From Ktedonosporobacter rubrisoli (GTDB taxonomy: Bacteria > Chloroflexota > Ktedonobacteria > Ktedonobacterales > Ktedonobacteraceae): a stretch of 64,000 nt of DNA. The stretch is from the NCBI RefSeq assembly GCF_004208415.1, contig NZ_CP035758.1, forward strand, positions 3,472,001-3,536,000. The letters are read 5' to 3'. Below, in pieces: positions 1-7,801 of this stretch. A program made the position numbers and the translations under genes. The notes under the pieces are model-generated. The model was not told the DNA's origin, ran no database searches, and saw only the letters and a list, made by a program, of their open reading frames with translations. Position 1 is the stretch's first letter; each line of letters starts with the position of its first letter.

Positions 1-192
1 GAAGGGATCTGAGAGGAGAACTAGCAGAGCGAAAAGCGTTAGTGAAGCACTATGTGAAACGCGAAGCCGAAACCAGCCGCAGGGCTACGGCAGAGCAAGC
101 AGTGGGGGGAGAAAGCGGCAGCAGTGAAGCTGGAAGTTCGCCAGCCAAGATGCAGGAGCAAGAGGCCCCTGTGTCAACGAAAACGCGTCTGA
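1..192 (+). pseudogene. Mirror copy of the tniA 3' end (partial)
   Basis: This matches the last part of the transposase gene at 7802-9346 in reverse orientation, with an added base in a G run near 110 that breaks the frame. The stop TGA is at 190-192. The copy is cut by the window edge. It is probably the same physical gene read from the other strand across the hairpin, not a second gene. Confidence 0.75.
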
Positions 193-204
193 AGAGGTAT
201 AGGA

Positions 205-1120
205 ATGAGTAAGGCGAAGACGAAGGAGCTCATGGGGCCGGTTGCGAGAGAAGGAGTGGTGGTCTGGGAAGGGCTGGGTGAGGAGCAAGAGGAAGAAGAG
301 GTGCATCGTCGGCTGTGGAAGCGGTTTGTGCAGACGAAAGAGTATGGGAGATTTGTAGAGTTCTGTGAGGAGTGCCGAGCCTCGCGCTATATCGGGGTGT
401 GCTATGGAGCAGCAGGAGTAGGAAAAACCGAGTCGGCGAAGGAATATGCACGCTGGGATGAAATTGAGCCATTGTTGTCCTGGCATGGGGTGGTGCAGCC
501 CCGGTTGTCGCCAGAGAATCCCAGGCCGACAGTCGCGCTCTATACGCCCACGGCGACGGTGACGGCCAGGCAAATAGAGAAAGACATTGCGCTGCTGCGC
601 TGGAGTCTGCGGGTGATTGGAGAGGCGGCCCGCGCCGTGCCCCAAGAGGTGGAGACGGTGGAAGGGATGGTGCGTCCGGGGCAGGTAGACCTGTTAGTGG
701 TGGATGAGGCAGATCGACTCAAACCACAAGCCGTGGAGGTGCTGCGAGATGTGTATGATCGAAGTCCCACGGGGCTAGTGTTGATCGGGATGCCTGGGCT
801 GGAGAAACGTTTGGCCGCTATCCGCAACTGTATTCGCGGGTGGGTTTTGTCCATCAATATCGGACGTTGGGAAAAGAAGAACAGCAGGAGCTTGTTGAAC
901 AACAGGTGCGCTCTTTTGGCGGAGGAAGAGGTGAGGGAGGAAGATCGAGAAGGAGGCAGTGGCGCAGATTATTCGTATGACGGGCGGGAATTTTCGGCAG
1001 ATGGAACGGTTGCTCTTGCAAATGAAACGGATCATCGAGATTAATCCAGAGGTCGAACAGGTGAACCGAGAAGTGGTAGAAGCAGCGCGAGAGCAGTTAG
1101 TGTTTGGAAGAGGTGTCTAA
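205..1120 (+). pseudogene. Mirror copy of the TniB-like ATPase gene, frameshifted
   Basis: This is the inverted copy of the gene at 6872-7789. The first two thirds translate identically, including the Walker A GAAGVGKT and Walker B LLVVDEAD segments. One C is missing near 812 (GGCCGC here, GGCCCGC in the right arm), so the reading frame ends early at 1044; the true stop is TAA at 1118-1120. Because the other arm is intact, the lesion is probably a consensus error. Confidence 0.8.
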
Positions 1121-1216
1121 ACCGAGAGCAGGAGGAGGCTCTCTTCTGGTTTGCCTTTTCAAGACAGAGAAAGAAAGCATGTGTTTTTCTCTGTCTGAGC
1201 ATTGTTCAGAGATGCG

Positions 1217-1450
1217 TTAATGATGGCCCAGGATGCGCTTGCGAGTAGTGCGTTGCTGGACTTCTGTCGCTTCTCTTTCATCGATTTCATCTTGTACATG
1301 GCGTGGTTGGAGGGATTGTTTCTCGATGTGTAAATATTCAACCTGATCTTTCTCGTGATTGAACACGGCGATCCATGTGTATGTGCGCCCTTGACGTTTC
1401 ACCACCGCCGGGGTGATTTCCGAGGGTGATTTTATCCAATAAACTTGCAT
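1217..1450 (-). CDS. Mirror copy of the small hypothetical gene
   Basis: This is the inverted copy of the gene at 6542-6775 and encodes the same 77 residues starting MQVYWIKSP. It has no frameshift. The hairpin-forming terminator between it and the tniB copy is also mirrored here, at about 1162-1196. It is most likely the same locus read on the other strand. Confidence 0.6.
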   Translation of the reverse strand: MQVYWIKSPSEITPAVVKRQGRTYTWIAVFNHEKDQVEYLHIEKQSLQPRHVQDEIDEREATEVQQRTTRKRILGHH

Positions 1451-1686
1451 GAGCATTTCTCCTTTCACTCTGTTCTACAGAAGGTTCCAGTCATTTTCCT
1501 GGTATCGCTTTTGCGTTGCGCACTTCTTATAGTCTTTTGGGAGAGAGAAAATTGGGGATCTGGAACTCACCACCGATCCATGCGTGGTTTTCGTGCCCGC
1601 TCTCCCTGTGAACGGCTCGGATGACGCGCACATGAGCAATGTCCAAAGGAGTCTAGTATATTTACGAGAGGATGTGAGGTAAAGCC

Positions 1687-1716
1687 TTGACATGTACCAA
1701 AGAATTATAGTACAAT
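1687..1716 (+). promoter_or_regulatory. Promoter of the protelomerase gene (left copy)
   Basis: TTGACA at 1687-1692 and TACAAT at 1711-1716 are separated by 18 bp. They lie 43 bp upstream of the chosen start ATG at 1759, which has AGGAGG at 1745-1750. The same arrangement is mirrored in the right arm. Confidence 0.7.
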
Positions 1717-1758
1717 GATAAGTAATGACGACGGAACAAGAAAGAGGAGGTGTGCTCT

Positions 1759-3596
1759 ATGGGAGAAATGACACGCTGGCAACACGAGTGCTTGTTTGCA
1801 GCGGGCGGATTGCTGGATCGGTTGCGCCCCTTAGGGGTGACTGAGGAACGGGAGATTGAGCGTCTCTGTCAAGAGGAAATCGCGGCCTGGCGTGCGCGTC
1901 CGACGATGGTCGTCGAAAGTTCCCTCCAGGAGCCGCTGCGGCATGCCCGCAATGCCATTCGGGAGCATCTTCCTCTCACTGGTGCTAATCGGTGGAAGAA
2001 TCCGAAGACGAAGAAGTACGAGCACATTGCGCTCAAGTATCTCAACTTTTCATTGGAGGAGTGGCAGCGCATCAATACCGATAGCGAGGAGCGCTTTGCC
2101 CAAAGAATACGCTCGCAGCAACGCATTGACGATCCCGATGCGGTTGTGTGTCTCTCCGAAGACCTCTTGCGCAGGCCTGAGTGGTATAACTTGGCACTCG
2201 GGGTGACCATCAACACCGGGCGTCGGAGCACCGAAGTGCTCAAAACGGGGGTCTTCTCTCCCAAGACCGCCTATACACTCTGGTTTAAGGGCAATTAAAG
2301 ACGAAGGATATGATTTAGAGGCGTATGAGATCCCCACGCTGGTGCCCGCGGATCTGGTGCTTGCGGCTATTGCTCGCTTGCGGCAGCTCCTGGATTGCTC
2401 TCAGATGAGCAATGATGCGGTCAGTCAGCGCTTTGGCCCGGTGATGCGTCAAATGGCGGATCAGCACTTACGTGACCTGATCCCCAAGAAAGATGAGGGG
2501 CAAAACCTGTATACGCATCTGTCCCGTTCCATTTATGGGCGCTTGTGTGTGCTCTATCACTGCCCCCCTGCCGTGTTCGATTTACAGTATATGGCGCATA
2601 TTCTCGGCCACTATTGGTATTTTCGTGAGCAGGACGAGAAGAAACGGGCGAATCTGGATAGCACCTTGCATTATATGGACTATGTGATTGGTGATGGCCA
2701 TGGCAACTTGGACGGTCGTCGTGGCATTTGGCTGGGTACGAAACCGGGCGTTGAGGTGCTTGATGCCTTTCGAAAGGAGTGGGAGGAGATGACACAGCCA
2801 CCCGTGATACGAACAGGTCATTCTGGAAAGAAGAAAGAGCCAATGGGAGAGCAGCATCCGGTGAGACCCAAGAAGCGTTCCATCCTCAATTGTTTGCCCC
2901 AACAGAAGACCCTGTTTGATGCCGAGATGGAGCGGCGAAGCCTGGCCCATCAGCATGAATTGGTTGGCGCGCTCTTGAATGAAGCGGCCTGGTATCGGCA
3001 GATGGATGCGGAACTTTCCCCTCTTTCCGAAGCGCTGCAAGCGTCTACCCCATTGGGGACTCTGAGATCCTCATTGCAGTGTATCAGGGGGAGAAGCAAG
3101 ACGTGGCAGTCAGCACCCATCTCCAGCAACGCTGGGGGGTGTCGCTTGACCAGATCGATGCGCTCTTTGAGAAGGCCGTCGAGGATGGCTATAAGGAGCC
3201 TCTCAAATACTTTGAGGGCACCCTAGAAAAACGGGAGAGCTATAAAGCAGGGGCGCAGAAGCGGGCCCAAAAATACCAGCAAACGGATTTTACCCTGCTT
3301 CCCTATTCCCAACTGGAACATATTCGGATGCCTGAAGCGGCGCAGGAGCGGGTTCGTCGCATTGTCCTGACCATCATGCGGCACAATGAACGGGCCCAAC
3401 CCGTGATCGTTGGTATATCAATGCTGGACTCATCTACCAACTCAAAACGATCCGCATGAGCTGATCAATGCCTATCTCAAGGAACATGAAGAAGAGATCA
3501 AAACCATCATCGCCAGTTGGGTATTGAACCCCGGTATAATCGCAAAATGGAATCGATTCGGGAAATGTCACCATTCCTGAGGAACCTCTCCCTTAA
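1759..3596 (+). pseudogene. Mirror copy of the protelomerase gene with small deletions
   Basis: This is the inverted copy of 4392-6232. Compared with the reconstructed frame it lacks seven single bases: a G near 2291 (missing in both arms), an A near 2308, a C near 3070, a C near 3403, a C near 3455, an A near 3503 and an A near 3567. Adding them gives 1845 bases, an exact multiple of three and the same length as the repaired right copy. Where the right arm has errors this arm is often correct: six Gs at 3133-3138, GCGGCAC near 3378, and CGGGAAATG near 3560. Confidence 0.85.
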
Positions 3597-3711
3597 ATGG
3601 GTCTCTCCATGCTCTTCCTAAAGAAGTAACATCTCTTGCCTTTTGGTTGTGCTGTCGTCATACAAAAATTGTACAATAGAATTGTTGGTATGTAAATTAT
3701 TTGGTATAGTT

Positions 3712-3788
3712 ATGATTATACAAAAGAATATCAGGTACAATATGTTACGGAGGTATTACCTGTACCTGATATTCTTTTGTATAATCAT
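3712..3788. repeat. 28-bp perfect inverted repeat in the subterminal region (left arm)
   Basis: The arms at 3712-3739 and 3761-3788 are exact reverse complements with a 21-bp spacer. This AT-rich structure is mirrored at 4201-4275 with a 19-bp spacer. It lies about 210 bp from the telomere centre. Confidence 0.85.
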
Positions 3789-3973
3789 TTAAGGGATGGG
3801 AAACCTCAACTTGTTGTACTTTAGAAATTGATGTACAGATTTATGGAGAGAGAACAACTATTTGCCCCGATTTCTCGTACCATAGATAACATAGTACGCA
3901 AAATATCTATACAACACAACCTAATGTAAAGAAAACGAACTCCATACTTGTAATGATGACCGGTCTATTTTCT

Positions 3974-4017
3974 TCGTCACGTGTATCTATTGTGTACACA
4001 ATAGATACACGTGACGA
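3974..4017. other. Perfect 44-bp palindrome: candidate hairpin telomere / resolution site
   Basis: Two 22-base arms are exactly self-complementary, with centre TGTGT/ACACA at 3995/3996. Outside this block the symmetry continues with indels; the first is one extra T in the left arm at 3973/3974. Protelomerases of the TelN, TelK, TelA and ResT type cut and rejoin such palindromes into covalently closed hairpin ends. A probable protelomerase gene starts about 2.2 kb away and is transcribed towards this site. The functional assignment is inference from that pairing. Confidence 0.85.
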
Positions 4018-4391
4018 GAAAATAGACCGGTCATCATTACAAGTATTGGAGTTCGTTTTCTTTACATTAGGTTGTGTTGTATAGATATTTGCGTACTATG
4101 TTATCTATGGTACGAGAAATCGGGGCAAATAGGTTGTTCTCTCTCCATAAATCTGTACATCAATTTCTAAGTACAACAAGTTGAGGTTTCCCATCCTTAA
4201 ATGATTATACAAAAGAATATCAGGTACAGGTATACTCCGTAACATATTGTACCTGATATTCTTTTGTATAATCATAATCTATACCAAATAATTTTACATA
4301 CCAACAATTCTATTGTACAATTTTGTATGACGACAGCACAACCAAAAGGCAAGAGATGTTACTTCTTTAGGAAGAGCATGGAGAGACCCAT
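4018..4391. other. Subterminal non-coding region between telomere and protelomerase
   Basis: There is no convincing gene in this AT-rich stretch of about 370 bp, which is mirrored at 3597-3973. It holds the 28-bp inverted repeat at 4201-4275 and, near 4310-4323, a TCTATTGTAC segment that repeats the TCTATTGT half-site found on each side of the telomere centre. Such subterminal sites could bind the resolvase or a replication protein; nothing here decides which. Confidence 0.6.
4201..4275. repeat. 28-bp perfect inverted repeat in the subterminal region (right arm)
   Basis: The arms at 4201-4228 and 4248-4275 are perfectly complementary and could form a long stem with a 19-base loop. It lies 117 bp beyond the stop codon of the protelomerase gene, on the telomere side. 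It could be a protein-binding site, an origin element, an old telomere relic or a transcript-end structure. It lacks the U-tract of a standard terminator. Confidence 0.85.
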
Positions 4392-6232
4392 TTAAGGGAG
4401 AGGTTCCTCAGGAATGGTGATCATTTCCGAATCGATTCCATTTTGCGATTATACCGGGGTTCAATACCCAACTGGCGATGATGGTTTTTGATCTCTTCTT
4501 CATGTTCCTTGAGATAGGCATTGATCAGCTCATGGCGGATCGTTTTGAGTTGGTAGATGAGTCCAGCATTGATATACCAACGATCACGGGGTTGGGCCCG
4601 TTCATTGTGCGCATGATGGTCAGGACAATGCGACGAACCCGCTCCTGCGCCGCTTCAGGCATCCGAATATGTTCCAGTTGGGAATAGGGAAGCAGGGTAA
4701 AATCCGTTTGCTGGTATTTTTGGGCCCGCTTCTGCGCCCCTGCTTTATAGCTCTCCCGTTTTTCTAGGGTGCCCTCAAAGTATTTGAGAGGCTCCTTATA
4801 GCCATCCTCGACGGCCTTCTCAAAGAGCGCATCGATCTGGTCAAGCGACACCCCCAGCGTTGCTGGAGATGGGTGCTGACTGCCACGTCTTGCTTCTCCC
4901 CCTGATACACTGCAATGAGGGATCTCAGAGTCCCCAATGGGGTAGACGCTTGCAGCGCTTCGGAAAGAGGGGAAAGTTCCGCATCCATCTGCCGATACCA
5001 GGCCGCTTCATTCAAGAGCGCGCCAACCAATTCATGCTGATGGGCCAGGCTTCGCCGCTCCATCTCGGCATCAAACAGGGTCTTCTGTTGGGGCAAACAA
5101 TTGAGGATGGAACGCTTCTTGGGTCTCACCGGATGCTGCTCTCCCATTGGCTCTTTCTTCTTTCCAGAATGACCTGTTCGTATCACGGGTGGCTGTGTCA
5201 TCTCCTCCCACTCCTTTCGAAAGGCATCAAGCACCTCAACGCCCGGTTTCGTACCCAGCCAAATGCCACGACGACCGTCCAAGTTGCCATGGCCATCACC
5301 AATCACATAGTCCATATAATGCAAGGTGCTATCCAGATTCGCCCGTTTCTTCTCGTCCTGCTCACGAAAATACCAATAGTGGCCGAGAATATGCGCCATA
5401 TACTGTAAATCGAACACGGCAGGGGGGCAGTGATAGAGCACACACAAGCGCCCATAAATGGAACGGGACAGATGCGTATACAGGTTTTGCCCCTCATCTT
5501 TCTTGGGGATCAGGTCACGTAAGTGCTGATCCGCCATTTGACGCATCACCGGGCCAAAGCGCTGACTGACCGCATCATTGCTCATCTGAGAGCAATCCAG
5601 GAGCTGCCGCAAGCGAGCAATAGCCGCAAGCACCAGATCCGCGGGCACCAGCGTGGGGATCTCATACGCCTCTAAATCATATTCCTTCGTCTTTAATTGC
5701 CCTTAAACCAGAGTGTATAGGCGGTCTTGGGAGAGAAGACCCCCGTTTTGAGCACTTCGGTGCTCCGACGCCCGGTGTTGATGGTCACCCCGAGTGCCAA
5801 GTTATACCACTCAGGCCTGCGCAAGAGGTCTTCGGAGAGACACACAACCGCATCGGGATCGTCAATGCGTTGCTGCGAGCGTATTCTTTGGGCAAAGCGC
5901 TCCTCGCTATCGGTATTGATGCGCTGCCACTCCTCCAATGAAAAGTTGAGATACTTGAGCGCAATGTGCTCGTACTTCTTCGTCTTCGGATTCTTCCACC
6001 GATTAGCACCAGTGAGAGGAAGATGCTCCCGAATGGCATTGCGGGCATGCCGCAGCGGCTCCTGGAGGGAACTTTCGACGACCATCGTCGGACGCGCACG
6101 CCAGGCCGCGATTTCCTCTTGACAGAGACGCTCAATCTCCCGTTCCTCAGTCACCCCTAAGGGGCGCAACCGATCCAGCAATCCGCCCGCTGCAAACAAG
6201 CACTCGTGTTGCCAGCGTGTCATTTCTCCCAT
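4392..6232 (-). CDS. Telomere resolvase (protelomerase), about 614 aa after frame correction
   Basis: Protelomerases cut a palindromic telomere junction and reseal each half as a hairpin. Motifs in order: GRRSTEV (about residues 155-160, catalytic Arg), FKG-QLKTK (176-183, Lys), YEIPTL (190-195), a helix with HLSRSIYG (254-261, Arg), ILGH (282-285, His) and LHYMDY (304-309, Tyr nucleophile). These match the TelA/TelK/TelN core, where GRR, GQAKTK, YEIP, ILGH and LSYMTY recur. A C-terminal extension of about 300 residues makes the length close to TelN and TelK (about 630-640). As written the frame breaks four times. Three breaks are repaired by the other arm. The fourth, a missing G after FKG near 5700, is absent from both arms, but restoring it recreates the conserved GQLKTK. 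Repaired length is 1845 bases. ATG at 6232 has AGGAGG upstream; an alternative GTG lies at 6241. Confidence 0.93.
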
Positions 6233-6274
6233 AGAGCACACCTCCTCTTTCTTGTTCCGTCGTCATTACTTATC

Positions 6275-6304
6275 ATTGTACTATAATTCTTTGGTACATG
6301 TCAA
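6275..6304 (-). promoter_or_regulatory. Promoter of the protelomerase gene (right copy)
   Basis: On the minus strand TTGACA (6304-6299) and TACAAT (6280-6275) are 18 bp apart, 43 bp before the ATG. This is a near-consensus housekeeping sigma factor promoter, suggesting steady expression. Confidence 0.7.
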
Positions 6305-6541
6305 GGCTTTACCTCACATCCTCTCGTAAATATACTAGACTCCTTTGGACATTGCTCATGTGCGCGTCATCCGAGCCGTTCACAGGGAGAGCGGGCACGA
6401 AAACCACGCATGGATCGGTGGGTGAGTTCCAGATCCCCAATTTTCTCTCTCCCAAAAGACTATAAGAAGTGCGCAACGCAAAAGCGATACCAGGAAAATG
6501 ACTGGAACCTTCTGTAGAACAGAGTGAAAGGAGAAATGCTC

Positions 6542-6775
6542 ATGCAAGTTTATTGGATAAAATCACCCTCGGAAATCACCCCGGCGGTGGTGAAACGTCA
6601 AGGGCGCACATACACATGGATCGCCGTGTTCAATCACGAGAAAGATCAGGTTGAATATTTACACATCGAGAAACAATCCCTCCAACCACGCCATGTACAA
6701 GATGAAATCGATGAAAGAGAAGCGACAGAAGTCCAGCAACGCACTACTCGCAAGCGCATCCTGGGCCATCATTAA
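6542..6775 (+). CDS. Small hypothetical protein, 77 aa
   Basis: I do not recognise this family. The product begins MQVYWIKSP and is hydrophilic, with no signal peptide or membrane segment. The second half is rich in Glu, Arg and Gln and ends RKRILGHH. ATG at 6542 is preferred over GTG at 6524 because AAGGAG at 6529-6533 sits at the right distance. It is divergent from the protelomerase gene and convergent with tniB, with a terminator hairpin after it. An identical mirrored copy is at 1217-1450. Confidence 0.55.
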   Translation: MQVYWIKSPSEITPAVVKRQGRTYTWIAVFNHEKDQVEYLHIEKQSLQPRHVQDEIDEREATEVQQRTTRKRILGHH

Positions 6776-6794
6776 CGCATCTCTGAACAATGCT

Positions 6795-6829
6795 CAGACA
6801 GAGAAAAACACATGCTTTCTTTCTCTGTC
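6795..6829. terminator. Bidirectional terminator between the small gene and tniB
   Basis: An 11-bp perfect stem (AGACAGAGAAA at 6795-6805, TTTCTCTGTCT at 6819-6829) flanked by A- and T-rich bases lies 20 bp after one stop codon and 43 bp from the other. The two genes are convergent, so it probably serves both. Confidence 0.65.
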
Positions 6830-6871
6830 TTGAAAAGGCAAACCAGAAGAGAGCCTCCTCCTGCTCTCGGT

Positions 6872-7789
6872 TTAGACACCTCTTCCAAACACTAACTGCT
6901 CTCGCGCTGCTTCTACCACTTCTCGGTTCACCTGTTCGACCTCTGGATTAATCTCGATGATCCGTTTCATTTGCAAGAGCAACCGTTCCATCTGCCGAAA
7001 ATTCCCGCCCGTCATACGAATAATCTGCGCCACTGCCTCCTTCTCGATCTTCCTCCCCTCACCTCTTCCTCCGCCAAAAGAGCGCACCTGTTGTTCAACA
7101 AGCTCCTGCTGTTCTTCTTTTCCCAACGTCCGATATTGATGGACAAAACCCACCCGCGAATACAGTTGCGGATAGCGGGCCAAACGTTTCTCCAGCCCAG
7201 GCATCCCGATCAACACTAGCCCCGTGGGACTTCGATCATACACATCTCGCAGCACCTCCACGGCTTGTGGTTTGAGTCGATCTGCCTCATCCACCACTAA
7301 CAGGTCTACCTGCCCCGGACGCACCATCCCTTCCACCGTCTCCACCTCTTGGGGCACGGCGCGGGCCGCCTCTCCAATCACCCGCAGACTCCAGCGCAGC
7401 AGCGCAATGTCTTTCTCTATTTGCCTGGCCGTCACCGTCGCCGTGGGCGTATAGAGCGCGACTGTCGGCCTGGGATTCTCTGGCGACAACCGGGGCTGCA
7501 CCACCCCATGCCAGGACAACAATGGCTCAATTTCATCCCAGCGTGCATATTCCTTCGCCGACTCGGTTTTTCCTACTCCTGCTGCTCCATAGCACACCCC
7601 GATATAGCGCGAGGCTCGGCACTCCTCACAGAACTCTACAAATCTCCCATACTCTTTCGTCTGCACAAACCGCTTCCACAGCCGACGATGCACCTCTTCT
7701 TCCTCTTGCTCCTCACCCAGCCCTTCCCAGACCACCACTCCTTCTCTCGCAACCGGCCCCATGAGCTCCTTCGTCTTCGCCTTACTCAT
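6872..7789 (-). CDS. tniB: TniB/TnsC-like AAA+ ATPase of a Mu-type transposon, 305 aa
   Basis: This ATPase would select and mark target DNA and activate the partner transposase. Walker A GAAGVGKT is at about residues 68-75 and Walker B LLVVDEADRL at about 163-172, followed by a GMPGLEKRLARYPQLYSRVGF stretch typical of the TniB/ExeA-like group. It starts 12 bp after the stop of tniA on the same strand, with a GAGG-containing ribosome site before ATG at 7789, so the two form one transcript. No tniQ or resolvase gene follows. The length fits TniB (about 300 aa). The copy at 205-1120 is frameshifted. Confidence 0.85.
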   Translation of the reverse strand: MSKAKTKELMGPVAREGVVVWEGLGEEQEEEEVHRRLWKRFVQTKEYGRFVEFCEECRASRYIGVCYGAAGVGKTESAKEYARWDEIEPLLSWHGVVQPRLSPENPRPTVALYTPTATVTARQIEKDIALLRWSLRVIGEAARAVPQEVETVEGMVRPGQVDLLVVDEADRLKPQAVEVLRDVYDRSPTGLVLIGMPGLEKRLARYPQLYSRVGFVHQYRTLGKEEQQELVEQQVRSFGGGRGEGRKIEKEAVAQIIRMTGGNFRQMERLLLQMKRIIEINPEVEQVNREVVEAAREQLVFGRGV

Positions 7790-7801
7790 TCCTATACCTC
7801 T

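Noticed and set aside
1..3995. Counting the left arm as a second set of genes
   Set aside because: Mirror symmetry about a perfect palindrome and private indels point to one locus read twice.
4860..5569. Long + strand frames opposite the protelomerase C-terminus
   Set aside because: They are shadows of the resolvase gene; the minus-strand protein has the family motifs and a promoter.
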